Positions 1-7,131 of a DNA stretch of 10,853 bases are shown in pieces. The notes below the pieces were generated by a model. The model made no database searches. It worked only from the letters and a program-made list of their open reading frames with translations, and was not told where the DNA came from. This DNA comes from an uncultured Bacteroidales bacterium. Its GTDB lineage: Bacteria > Bacteroidota > Bacteroidia > Bacteroidales > Marinilabiliaceae. Position numbers and translations under genes: made by a program. The stretch is from assembly GCA_934699135.1 (NCBI GenBank), contig CAKUVM010000047.1:1-10853 (forward strand). Reading direction: 5' to 3'. How positions within the stretch are numbered: position 1 is the stretch's first letter; each line of letters opens with the position of its first letter.

Positions 1-517
1 CGTAGATGGCGTCTCGCATAAGGGAGTATGAGGCGCGGGCGTCTTGCGTAGAGTGCGAGCACCAGTCATATTTGAGGAAGTCCACGCCCCACTCGGCATA
101 TTGGCGCGCGTCGATATACTCGAAACCGCGGGTGCCGGGGTAGCCGGCGCAGGTCTTGGTGCCGGCGCAGTTATATATGCCGAACTTGAGGCCTTTGCTG
201 TGGACGTAGTCCGCCAGGGCCTTGATGCCGCTTGGGAACTTCTTGCGGTCGGCCACGAGGCGCAAGGTTTGCGGGTCGCGCTCCATCTCCATCCAGCAGT
301 CGTCTATGACCACGTACTCGTAGCCGGCGTCCTTGAGACCCAGCTTGATGAAAAGATCAGCGGTCTCCTTGACAAGGTTCTCGTCAATGTCGCAAGCGAA
401 AGTGTTCCAGCTGTTCCACCCCATGGTCGGGGTCAAGGCCAGACCCTCAAACTTCTGAGCCGAGGCGGTGACGGAAGCGGCGAGCGCGGCCGCCAGAGCG
501 ATATGTCCTAATCTCAT
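1..517 (-). CDS. GH27 alpha-galactosidase, secreted (partial, C-terminus off left edge)
   Basis: Removes alpha-1,6-galactose side chains, here probably from galactomannan or its oligosaccharides in the periplasm. The first 172 residues are visible. Residues 1-20 form a signal peptide ending TASA-Q. TPTMGWNSWN (29-38) is the N-terminal hallmark of GH27, followed by IDDCW (71-75), a KFPSGIKALADYVHSKGLK segment (93-111), GIYNCAGTKTCAGYPG (113-128) and VDFLKYDWC (145-153). In that last motif Asp151 is the expected nucleophile. The acid/base Asp and the C-terminal beta domain lie past the left edge, so completeness cannot be judged. The start was chosen because the ATG at 517 gives a full signal peptide. 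The gene follows the CE2-like esterase by 48 bases on the same strand and is the last operon gene visible. Family assignment is firm; the substrate is inferred from context. Confidence 0.93.
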   Translation of the reverse strand, partial: MRLGHIALAAALAASVTASAQKFEGLALTPTMGWNSWNTFACDIDENLVKETADLFIKLGLKDAGYEYVVIDDCWMEMERDPQTLRLVADRKKFPSGIKALADYVHSKGLKFGIYNCAGTKTCAGYPGTRGFEYIDARQYAEWGVDFLKYDWCSHSTQDARASYSLMRDAIY

Positions 518-565
518 ATTCAATTGGGATTATTGGTATTACTAAAAAAATGGGATTCTTGTGCG

Positions 566-1696
566 TTAGAGGGCGAAAACGTCGCGGAGGAAGGCCACGA
601 GTTCATCGGCAATGACGGCTTGCTCATCCATGCTGGGGTGATCGCTGCCGCCGCCGTTGTAGCTCTTCTCGAAGATGTGGAAAGGGATGCTCCCCCTTTC
701 TCCCGCCAGACCTTGCGACTCGGCCTCGGCAGCAATGGCCGGAAGCATCTTGCGGAAGTAGGCCCGCAGTGTGTCATTGGCCATAGGGCTTGAGATGAGC
801 GCGATGTCGGCATTGACGTTTCGCTCACTAATCATGCGGATGAAGTCTACGTAGGCCGTGGCGAAAGCCGTGGAGTCCTGCACGCCGTCGTTCTGGCCCA
901 GGGCGCAGACCACCACATCGGGCTGATAGGCGAAGTCGTAGCCTATCTTGTTGTCAACGAGGTCCACCTTGTCATATACCTGCGGCATAACATATTTGTG
1001 ATCGCAGCAGCTGTGCATAAGGCCAATGCCAGAGACTGAGGCCAGAGACCACTCGGCCCCGAGGGCGCGGGCGGCTCGCGGGCCATAGGCGTAGTAGGCG
1101 CGGTGGCGGTCATACCACACACCATGCCCATAGGGGATCTCATCAGTGTAGCAGTCCATGCCGCTCGTTATCGAGTTGCCGATGAACTCCATTTTGAGCC
1201 GCGTCTCGGGCTGCCACTTTTCCAACCCCGGAGCGGAGACAGAACACAGTTGCGTATAGCCCATGGCGCTCTCCGTATCGCGGGCTATGAGCACAGTGTG
1301 GCGACCTGGCGCGAGGCTGTCGGCCACGGCAATGACCTTTATTGCGGTGTCCGCCACGGCGGGCGAGGGCGTCTGGCCTATGGTCAGACGGTTTTGCGCG
1401 CCAAGGGTGCGGAAGCGACCCGCAGACTGGCCGTCTATGACCACCTCGAGGTAGTTATAGCTGTTGCCGTAGAGGCGTTCGTCACGCAGCTCAATGTCGC
1501 AGCCGGCCCCGTCGAAGGCGAAGGTGAAATATGCCCCCGCGCCCCACTGACGCGGCCCGAGCGAGTCGGTCTTGTCAACACGGCCAATGAAGGTTATGGC
1601 ATCGTCATAGCCGCTGACGGTGCGCACGCCGCGGCCGCACGATGACAAGAGAGCCGCACTCGCGCACAGGCACAGGGCAAAGATTTTTGACTTCAT
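566..1696 (-). CDS. SGNH acetylesterase lipoprotein, CE2-like (acetyl-mannan esterase)
   Basis: Probably removes O-acetyl groups from mannan oligosaccharides. The 376-residue protein starts with a lipoprotein signal whose lipobox LSSC ends at Cys20. The residues after it are GRG rather than an acidic surface-export signal, so a periplasmic-facing anchor is likely. Residues about 25-160 look like the beta-sandwich that precedes the catalytic domain in CE2 enzymes (WGAGAYFTFAFDGAGCDIEL, then YNYLEVVIDG). The SGNH hydrolase domain follows: block I FIGNSITSG (171-179, Ser175 nucleophile), VSGIGL (221-226), block III LGQND (266-270, Asn269) and block V SDHPS (351-355, Asp352/His353). Block I reads GNS rather than GDS, as in many Bacteroidota SGNH proteins. 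Only 12 bases separate it from the epimerase gene upstream, so it is surely co-transcribed. SGNH esterase is certain; the CE2 label and mannan substrate are inferred from domain order and neighbours. Confidence 0.85.
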   Translation of the reverse strand: MKSKIFALCLCASAALLSSCGRGVRTVSGYDDAITFIGRVDKTDSLGPRQWGAGAYFTFAFDGAGCDIELRDERLYGNSYNYLEVVIDGQSAGRFRTLGAQNRLTIGQTPSPAVADTAIKVIAVADSLAPGRHTVLIARDTESAMGYTQLCSVSAPGLEKWQPETRLKMEFIGNSITSGMDCYTDEIPYGHGVWYDRHRAYYAYGPRAARALGAEWSLASVSGIGLMHSCCDHKYVMPQVYDKVDLVDNKIGYDFAYQPDVVVCALGQNDGVQDSTAFATAYVDFIRMISERNVNADIALISSPMANDTLRAYFRKMLPAIAAEAESQGLAGERGSIPFHIFEKSYNGGGSDHPSMDEQAVIADELVAFLRDVFAL

Positions 1697-1708
1697 CTTG
1701 CCGACGGG

Positions 1709-2899
1709 TTAACGGTTATAGGAGCACACGCGGGCCAAGACCTCAGCGAGTGCCCTGGTGTTGTGATATGGGCACTTCCAGAAGCCGGCCTTGCAGTCGG
1801 GATATACGTCGGCGCCGTTGCGATCCGTCCTCCACAGCCACTCGCCGCGCTTGTGGTCTATGATATGCTCGCGGATGAAACCCCACACGAGGAACACCTT
1901 ATCGAGGTAGCTCTGGTCTCCCGTGAGCCTCCACGTGTCGGCCAAGCCGACCATGGCCTCCGCTTGCGGCCACCAGTGTTTGTCCGTGTCGAGCTTGCCG
2001 TTGACTTTCTCGTAGAAGATGGAGTCGCCGTCCCAGCCCTCGGCAATGGTCACGTCGGTGAGTCGTTTGCAGATGGGCTTGAGTCTCTCCATCCACTCCT
2101 TGTCATCAATGACCTCGGCGGCCTCGTAGAGCAGCCATGCGCCCTCAATGTCGTGCCCGTACGAGTCAATGTGGCTCATGACGGTCCAGTCCATCCCGAA
2201 GAAGAGGTTGAAATGACCCGTGACATTGCATATGATCTTGCTGGTGAAGATGTCCAGGCAGTGGATTATGCTGTCGCGCAGCTCGGGCGTGGGCTTGGCC
2301 CTATAGAGGTTGGCATAGGGCTCTATGATGTGGAGGTGCGTATTCATCGACTTTGGGGTGTTCTCATCCTTGTCGCTCAGGCGCACATCCTCCATAGGCG
2401 TCCAGTCGGCCGCCAGGGCCTCGATATATCCGCCGTAGTTAGGGTCGCGGAAGTGGGTCTCAATGAGGTGGTAGGTCTCATAGGCCAGGTCGATGGCCTG
2501 CGGGTCTTGCGTGAGGCGGTAATATTCTGAGAGGCCGTAGATGCAGAAGCCCTGGGCGTAGGCCTGCTTCTTGGTATCCACGGGCGCGCCCTTGGCATCC
2601 AACGACCAGTAGAAGCCGCCGTTCTTCTTGTCATAGAAGAAATCGCGGAGGTAGCAGAAGGCGCGGTTGGCCCCCTCCTTATATTCGGGGCGGCCAAAGA
2701 GGCGCGCCGCACAAGAGAAGGCCCATAGGATGCGCGCGTTGAGGATGGCGCCTTTCTCGGCGTTGGGGATGAGGTCGCCCTCTTTGTCTCGGCCGCCGTA
2801 GAAACCACCATACTCGTGATCCTCCATCTTGCCTATCCAGAAATTCATTATGTTGGCATACTCCGCCAGCATCTGATCTCTAAACTCCTTTGTATTCAT
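1709..2899 (-). CDS. AGE-family epimerase, mannobiose/cellobiose 2-epimerase
   Basis: Cytoplasmic enzyme of the N-acylglucosamine/cellobiose 2-epimerase family, an (alpha/alpha)6 barrel. It interconverts the reducing-end C2 configuration of a beta-1,4 disaccharide, so beta-1,4-mannobiose becomes mannosyl-glucose. The 396 residues match the usual family length of about 390-410, and there is no signal peptide. Signatures are NTHLHIIEPYANLYR (186-200), SYGHDIEGAW (246-255, His249), WWPQAEAMVG (309-318), GEWLW (352-356) and KCPYHNTR (375-382, His379). His249 and His379 correspond to the two histidines known as general acid/base in cellobiose 2-epimerases. In Bacteroides fragilis a mannobiose 2-epimerase of this type is encoded with a GH26 mannanase and a GH130 phosphorylase, exactly the partners found here. 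That context favours mannobiose over cellobiose. The gene starts 64 bases after the GH26 gene. Confidence 0.92.
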   Translation of the reverse strand: MNTKEFRDQMLAEYANIMNFWIGKMEDHEYGGFYGGRDKEGDLIPNAEKGAILNARILWAFSCAARLFGRPEYKEGANRAFCYLRDFFYDKKNGGFYWSLDAKGAPVDTKKQAYAQGFCIYGLSEYYRLTQDPQAIDLAYETYHLIETHFRDPNYGGYIEALAADWTPMEDVRLSDKDENTPKSMNTHLHIIEPYANLYRAKPTPELRDSIIHCLDIFTSKIICNVTGHFNLFFGMDWTVMSHIDSYGHDIEGAWLLYEAAEVIDDKEWMERLKPICKRLTDVTIAEGWDGDSIFYEKVNGKLDTDKHWWPQAEAMVGLADTWRLTGDQSYLDKVFLVWGFIREHIIDHKRGEWLWRTDRNGADVYPDCKAGFWKCPYHNTRALAEVLARVCSYNR

Positions 2900-2918
2900 C
2901 GTGTTATTGCAGGAAAAC

Positions 2919-2941
2919 GGGGAGCGGGACGCCCCGCCCCC
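2919..2941 (-). terminator. GC-rich hairpin with T tract between GH26 and epimerase genes
   Basis: On the minus strand GGGG-CGGG/C at 2941-2933 pairs with 2928-2919 (five plus four base pairs around one bulged base, 4-base loop). It is followed by GTTTTCC. It lies in the 64-base gap, 23 bases after the GH26 stop codon. It could end part of the upstream message or act as an mRNA stabiliser or attenuator ahead of the epimerase gene. Confidence 0.4.
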
Positions 2942-2950
2942 TCACAAATG

Positions 2951-2958
2951 CAAATATA
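2951..2958 (-). promoter_or_regulatory. Possible internal promoter -7 box (TATATTTG) before the epimerase gene
   Basis: Read on the minus strand, 2958-2951 is TATATTTG, an exact match to the Bacteroidota -7 consensus TAnnTTTG. It sits just after the GH26 stop codon and 51 bases before the epimerase start. I see no TTTG at the expected -33 distance, which here falls in the end of the GH26 coding region, so this could be chance. Confidence 0.3.
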
Positions 2959-2963
2959 CCTTT

Positions 2964-3974
2964 TTATTTCTTAAGCATCTCCTCCAGGGTGACGGTCTCC
3001 TTGGCGTTGTAGATGTCCATACGCCTCTGATAGTCATTGGCCACCTCGAGGAATTCGCTCCAGCACATGAACCACACCCACTTAGGCTGCTCGCGGCATA
3101 TCTCCGGCGTCGGGAGCTTGCCCACCTCGCCCCATGCTATTGGCTTGCCCTCGGCCAGTTTGAGGAGGGCGTCATAGTCGCGCTTGTCATAGTTGTGGTT
3201 ATATATGTCCGTGGCGAGCACATCCACCACATCGTGTCCCGGATAGAAGCCGGCGTAGTCTCCCACGTTGGGAGAACCCGTCTCGTTGGCGTTGAAGACC
3301 CACAGGAGGTTGTCGATGTGGTGATAGTTGGTCAGCCTGTCATAGAGCATGCGATAGAGTTTGGCATAGCCGTCTTTGCCGGGACGCGCGCCCCACCAAA
3401 ACCAGTCGCCGTTCATCTCATGATATGGCCTCCAGATGACGGGAACGTTCTCTGCCTGAAGCTGCTTGAGGAAGAAGGCTATGACGTCCACCTGCGCCTT
3501 CCACCGCGTGTTGAGTTCCGTGCCGTCGGTCGTCAGCTCTTTCCACTGCTTGTCTGTCAGCTTGCTCTGGACTCCGTCTTTGCCCTGCCAGGTGGTGAAT
3601 ATGGCGTCGGTGGTGGGCGGCACGGCGTGCCACATGAGGGTGATGATGGCGCCCTTGGCGTGCCACTTTATGGCATTGTCCACCACCCTTTGACGGAAGT
3701 TGATGCCGTCCAGTGAGTTAGGCTTGCTGTATCCAAAGTCTTGGCCAAAGACGGCAGGGTGCGAGCCTCCCGTGAGATTTTCCACCCTCTCCATATATAT
3801 GTCGGAGAATAGCGGGTAGCTGTGCTGGCCGCAGAGCGTGCCGTTGCCGCTCTGCGCGTAGATGAATTTGAGAAGATCCTTGGCCTCCGGAGTGGCGTTG
3901 GGGTTGACGGGGGCTTGCGCCATTGAGGCCGTGAGGCCCAGTGCCGCCAGTGCGGCGGTGAATATCTTTTTCAT
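2964..3974 (-). CDS. GH26 endo-beta-1,4-mannanase, secreted, single domain
   Basis: Retaining mannanase that cleaves beta-1,4-mannan or manno-oligosaccharides. It is 336 residues long: a signal peptide (1 to about 19, MKKIFTAALAALGLTASMAQ) followed by one (beta/alpha)8 GH26 domain with no added binding module. LCGQHSYPL (47-55) is the typical first-strand motif. GAIITLMWHAVPP (108-120) follows, then WRPYHEMNGDWFWWG (181-195) with acid/base Glu186, ATDIYNH (254-260), and IAWGEVGKLP (279-288) with nucleophile Glu283. All catalytic residues are intact. There is no lipobox, so it is probably soluble in the periplasm and acts on imported oligosaccharides, as small Bacteroides GH26 enzymes that release mannobiose do. 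It lies 42 bases after the SIAE-type esterase. It is clearly a different subtype from the larger GH26 at the right end, so the two are not a recent duplication. Confidence 0.94.
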   Translation of the reverse strand: MKKIFTAALAALGLTASMAQAPVNPNATPEAKDLLKFIYAQSGNGTLCGQHSYPLFSDIYMERVENLTGGSHPAVFGQDFGYSKPNSLDGINFRQRVVDNAIKWHAKGAIITLMWHAVPPTTDAIFTTWQGKDGVQSKLTDKQWKELTTDGTELNTRWKAQVDVIAFFLKQLQAENVPVIWRPYHEMNGDWFWWGARPGKDGYAKLYRMLYDRLTNYHHIDNLLWVFNANETGSPNVGDYAGFYPGHDVVDVLATDIYNHNYDKRDYDALLKLAEGKPIAWGEVGKLPTPEICREQPKWVWFMCWSEFLEVANDYQRRMDIYNAKETVTLEEMLKK

Positions 3975-4016
3975 TGCTTACTTATGTTTTTGAGTGGAAC
4001 AGACGGGAGAGCGTAA

Positions 4017-5441
4017 TCATCTGACGGTCACAGCCCCAAAGCACGAGGCCTGCACGCCGGACTTGTTAGACAGATTGGGCCAGGCGTCATCAGCCCAGGC
4101 GTAGCGCACCGCCGCGGGAGCCTTGACCTCTTTGGACGAGACCATGACAGTGCCGTCTTTGGCAATCTTGCCGACAGCCTTGTGAAAGACGCCATCGGCG
4201 CCCGCCAGCTCGAACCAGTCGGCCGCCTTGCCACCATCTGTCAGGTGGAGGCCCTGCGCGTTGGCAAACGAGACAATGACACTTTTGCCGCCCTTGGCCA
4301 AAGCCGCGGACTGGAAGAGAGGCGCCTTGTAGGCGAAACCATCCTTGCCATAGGCCTCTGTGAGCACAGCGTCCGCAAAACGGTTGCCAGCCTCAACCTT
4401 GCGGCGCGGGTGGATGTCTTTCAAGTCGCCAAGGTCGCCAATGACCACAAGGCCAGAGTGGGCTATGGCGGACGAGGCGAGCCTCTGCTGATCTCGCACC
4501 ACCACTGCCATGCCGGGAGAGTCATACTTATATGGCGCGATCTGCGCAAAGATGAACGGGATGTCATGTCCGTCATAAAGACCCGCACGCCAGCTCTTGA
4601 CAAGCTCCTGGAGCATCTGCGAGTACCCCTCGGCATTCTCACAGTTCTGCTCACCCTGATACCACGCCACGGCGCGGAAACGGTAGTTCATAAGCGGGGC
4701 CACCATGGCATTATAGATGAGACCTGGGCGGACGGGGCCCCACGTGGTGGCGCTCAGTTTGTCATTGAGCGCCTTGAGGGCGGGGTCCGCCTCATAGACC
4801 GCCGCGGGGGTCCAGCACTCGATGGGAGTGCCGCCCCAGCTGGAGTCCACGATGCCCACCGGCACTCCGAGCTCGCGGCGGAGCTTGCAGGCCATGACGT
4901 AGCCTATGACAGAGAAGCTCTCCGCATTTTGCGGCGTGGTGTGAAGCCACTGGCCGGAGACGTTGTGGGTGGGGACCGGCGCCGTGCGATAATCGACGCG
5001 GAACATGCGGATGTCGTCTTGACGCGCCTGGGCGATGAGCGAATCCTTCTTCTCCATGCCCCAAGACGGCTGAAACTCCATGTTGCTCTGACCGGAGCAG
5101 AGGATGACCTCGCCAATGAGAACATCGGAGACAACGACCGTGTTATAGCCCTTGAACTCAATGGAGTATGGCGTGTCTGAGCCTGCGGGCGTGGTCACCT
5201 CCACGCTCCAGTGGGCCAGAGGGTCGGGCGAGGCCTTGTAGGTCTTGCCGTCCCACGATGTGGTTATGGACACCTCCTCATAGGGCTTGGCCCACCCCCA
5301 GAGCTTGACGGTGGCGTTTTGCTCCAGCACCATGCCGTCTGAGATGACGGCCGGGAGGGAGACATTGGCCTGGGCGGACGAGGCGGCTATAAGCGAGGCT
5401 GCCAGCGAGGCCACGAGCCTCATCGGGTTCAAGATGTTCAT
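4017..5441 (-). CDS. SIAE/SASA-type SGNH carbohydrate acetylesterase, secreted
   Basis: Annotated in relatives as sialate O-acetylesterase; in this locus an acetyl-mannan esterase is the likelier role. The 474 residues begin with a signal peptide (about 1-25, ending SSAQA). A short beta-rich N-terminal region follows (NVSLPAVISDGMVLEQN, then VKLWGWAKPYEEVSI) before the catalytic domain. Catalytic motifs are CSGQSNMEF (115-123, Ser119), SSWGGTPIECW (200-210), WYQGEQN (260-266) and LKDIHPRRK (340-348, with the Asp342/His344 pair). The C-terminal ~100 residues form the usual beta domain. An ATG at codon 7 is an alternative start that would still leave a signal peptide. The gene lies between GH130 (111 bases upstream, with a hairpin between) and GH26 (42 bases downstream). 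No sialic acid genes are present, which argues against a sialate role. Family is certain; substrate is inferred. Confidence 0.88.
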   Translation of the reverse strand: MNILNPMRLVASLAASLIAASSAQANVSLPAVISDGMVLEQNATVKLWGWAKPYEEVSITTSWDGKTYKASPDPLAHWSVEVTTPAGSDTPYSIEFKGYNTVVVSDVLIGEVILCSGQSNMEFQPSWGMEKKDSLIAQARQDDIRMFRVDYRTAPVPTHNVSGQWLHTTPQNAESFSVIGYVMACKLRRELGVPVGIVDSSWGGTPIECWTPAAVYEADPALKALNDKLSATTWGPVRPGLIYNAMVAPLMNYRFRAVAWYQGEQNCENAEGYSQMLQELVKSWRAGLYDGHDIPFIFAQIAPYKYDSPGMAVVVRDQQRLASSAIAHSGLVVIGDLGDLKDIHPRRKVEAGNRFADAVLTEAYGKDGFAYKAPLFQSAALAKGGKSVIVSFANAQGLHLTDGGKAADWFELAGADGVFHKAVGKIAKDGTVMVSSKEVKAPAAVRYAWADDAWPNLSNKSGVQASCFGAVTVR

Positions 5442-5490
5442 TGGCAGAGTGATTTTTTAAAATACGGATGGCCTTTTTTCAACTGGGAAA

Positions 5491-5520
5491 ACGGACACGG
5501 CCAACGTGAGCCGCGTCCGT
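5491..5520 (-). terminator. Hairpin after GH130 gene, possible partial terminator
   Basis: Read on the minus strand, 5520-5511 pairs with 5500-5491 as a 10-bp stem with one G-U pair around a 10-base loop. It is followed directly by TTTTCCC. It begins about 30 bases after the GH130 stop codon and precedes the esterase gene by 49 bases. The short T tract suggests leaky termination or mRNA processing that would set GH130 expression apart from the five genes downstream. Confidence 0.45.
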
Positions 5521-5552
5521 CATAAAACTACAAACTAAACAAGTGCCGAAGA

Positions 5553-6737
5553 CTACTTCTTCAGAGCATTATTCTTATCGACAAGCGCGTTGATGCGCGC
5601 CACGGAGGCGTAGCTAGTGAGCTCATCCTCGGGAGTGTTGAGGCAGTAGTCAACGAGCTGATCTACTGTGGATGTGGCCACGTGCATACGCGTGTCGCTT
5701 GAGGCGTAGTAGATGAAGACCTTGCCATCCTCGTCGGCGATCCATCCGTTGGAGAAGACGACGTTGGAGACGTCTCCCACCCTCTCGTCTCCATAAGGGG
5801 CCAGGAAGTGGCCGGCGGGCTTGTGGGTCACGATCCACGGCTTCTCGAGGTCGGTCAGGAACATATAGAGGACGTATCGCAAGCCTGCCGCGGTGTTGCG
5901 CACGCCATGCGCCAAGTTGAGCCAGCCGGCCTTGGTCTTGATGGGCGCGGGGCCCATGCCGTTCTTGACCTCGTAGATGGTGTGGTAGGTCTTGGCGTCC
6001 ATTATGTACTCGTCCTTGACCTCGGCGCGGCGGATGTCGTCGCAGAGTCCCCAACCTATGCCGCCGCCCGAGCCTGTGTCAATAAAGCCGTCTTGCGGAC
6101 GGGTGTAGAAAGCGTATTTGCCGTCCACGAAGTGGGGGAAGAGGACCACGTTACGCTGTTGGCCGGCATGGCTGATGAGGTCGGGGAGGCGCTGCCAAGT
6201 CTTGAGATCCTTGGTACGGACGATGCCCGCCGCGGCCACCGCGCTGCTGGTGTCTCCCGCAGCGGCCGACGGGTCTTTGCGCTCGGTGCAGAAGACACCG
6301 TAGACGTAGCCGTCGTCATGCTTCGTGAGTCGCATGTCGTAGACGTTGGTGTCGGGGTTGCCAGGGACCTGCGGCAACGTTATGGGCCTGGGCCAGAAAC
6401 GGAAGTTGTCCACGCCATTGGGGCTCTCGGCCACGGCGAAGAAAGACTTACGATCCACGCCCTCGGTGCGCACCACCAGAAGGTACTTGTCTCCCAACTT
6501 CATGGCGCCGGCGTTGAACGCCGCGTTGAAACTTATCCTCTCCATAAAGAAGGGGTTCGTCTTGGGGTCGAAATCATATCGCCACTCGAGAGGCACGTGG
6601 GCGCGCGTCACGACGGGATACTTATATTTGTTGTAGACACCGTTGGTGCTGAAGAGCTGCTCATTCGGGCGGGAGATGAGAGCCTCGAAGTCGGCCTCCA
6701 CCTTTGCCTTGCGCTCGTCAAAGAGACTGTTGCCCAT
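5553..6737 (-). CDS. GH130 4-O-beta-D-mannosyl-D-glucose phosphorylase (GH130_1-like)
   Basis: Cytoplasmic phosphorylase that splits mannosyl-beta-1,4-glucose with phosphate into mannose 1-phosphate and glucose, the step after the epimerase. From the ATG at 6737 it is 394 residues, close to the roughly 390 of the B. fragilis enzyme, with no signal peptide. Family motifs, numbered from that start, are: ISFNAAFNAGAM (68-79), LLVVRTEGV (86-94), the catalytic-Asp motif NVYDMRLT (131-138, Asp134), YVYGVFCTERKDP (144-156), QRNVVLFPHFVDGKYAFYTRPQDG (194-217) and GWLNLAHGVRNT (271-282). An in-frame ATG at 6845 would add 36 residues (MPLSLIRAKLATANERG...). I rejected it because the extension is not conserved in type, and it would begin inside the likely -7 promoter box at 6851-6843. 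This is the promoter-proximal gene of the mannan operon. GH130 is certain; the exact disaccharide is inferred from the epimerase partner. Confidence 0.92.
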   Translation of the reverse strand: MGNSLFDERKAKVEADFEALISRPNEQLFSTNGVYNKYKYPVVTRAHVPLEWRYDFDPKTNPFFMERISFNAAFNAGAMKLGDKYLLVVRTEGVDRKSFFAVAESPNGVDNFRFWPRPITLPQVPGNPDTNVYDMRLTKHDDGYVYGVFCTERKDPSAAAGDTSSAVAAAGIVRTKDLKTWQRLPDLISHAGQQRNVVLFPHFVDGKYAFYTRPQDGFIDTGSGGGIGWGLCDDIRRAEVKDEYIMDAKTYHTIYEVKNGMGPAPIKTKAGWLNLAHGVRNTAAGLRYVLYMFLTDLEKPWIVTHKPAGHFLAPYGDERVGDVSNVVFSNGWIADEDGKVFIYYASSDTRMHVATSTVDQLVDYCLNTPEDELTSYASVARINALVDKNNALKK

Positions 6738-6842
6738 GTTGCTGGATATTGCGAATATGTTAGAGATCCTTTGTTCAAACTCGGCGTCGCCTTGACCCCT
6801 CTCGTTTGCAGTCGCAAGTTTAGCCCGTATGAGGGAAAGCGG

Positions 6843-6873
6843 CAAATACTATCTTATCATAACAACATACAAA
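6843..6873 (-). promoter_or_regulatory. Likely promoter of the mannan operon
   Basis: On the minus strand TTTG at 6873-6870 is followed after 18 bases by TAGTATTTG at 6851-6843. This resembles the Bacteroidota pattern TTTG-N19-TAnnTTTG, with one extra base inside the -7 box. Transcription would start near 6836, giving a leader of about 100 bases before the GH130 ATG at 6737. It is the best candidate in the region and supports the shorter GH130 start. Confidence 0.4.
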
Positions 6874-6889
6874 CACGACAAATGCTTTA

Positions 6890-6915
6890 ACCGACCAAAA
6901 CAAAAAACGACCGAC
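6890..6915. repeat. Phased ACCGAC direct repeat, candidate operator
   Basis: ACCGAC occurs at 6890-6895 and again at 6910-6915, exactly 20 bases apart and separated by an A-rich spacer. That places the same face of DNA two helical turns apart. The pair lies about 55-80 bases upstream of the proposed GH130 transcription start, where an activator would bind. No regulator gene is in the window, so its role is inference. Confidence 0.3.
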
Positions 6916-7123
6916 ATCATAACAAAAGCAAAAGCAACGCCAGCTCAACACTGCTAATAATCAGCATAATAAACTTTCTTACAGCACAAAAGTTTACAAT
7001 TTGGCTAATTGTATGATTTTGCCGAACGCCGACCTCGGGCACAGACCCGCCCGTTTGGCCGCAAGAGAGGCCGCGCATTGGGAGAATACGCCCCGCGCGC
7101 CGCACAAGTGAACCGAAAAATCG

Positions 7124-7131
7124 TATATTTG
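7124..7131 (+). promoter_or_regulatory. galE promoter -7 box (TATATTTG)
   Basis: TATATTTG matches the Bacteroidota -7 consensus TAnnTTTG exactly and lies 23 bases before the galE ATG at 7155. This implies a short leader of about 17 bases. No TTTG is present at the usual -33 position. Confidence 0.5.

Noticed and set aside
1709..2899. N-acylglucosamine 2-epimerase (sialic acid pathway) as the function of the AGE-family protein
   Set aside because: The NTHLHIIE, SYGHDIE and KCPYHNTR motifs and the GH130/GH26 neighbours fit the cellobiose/mannobiose 2-epimerase branch instead.
4017..5441. A sialic acid catabolism role for the SIAE-type esterase
   Set aside because: No sialidase, lyase, NanM-type or transporter gene is in the window and all neighbours act on mannan. 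The name reflects family history only.
5808..6890. A 360-codon plus-strand open frame opposite the GH130 gene, and similar long frames opposite other mannan genes (1763-2530, 2901-3716, 4182-5180)
   Set aside because: They are mirror frames of GC-rich genes with clear family motifs on the minus strand. Their proteins are rich in Val, Gly, Leu, His and Arg with no recognisable domain, and they have no promoter or sensible spacing.
6917..7105. A 62-codon minus-strand open frame ending in a run of leucines
   Set aside because: The leucine run comes from the A-rich repeats AAAAGCAAAAGC read in reverse. The frame covers the intergenic control region and shows no signal, motif or start context.
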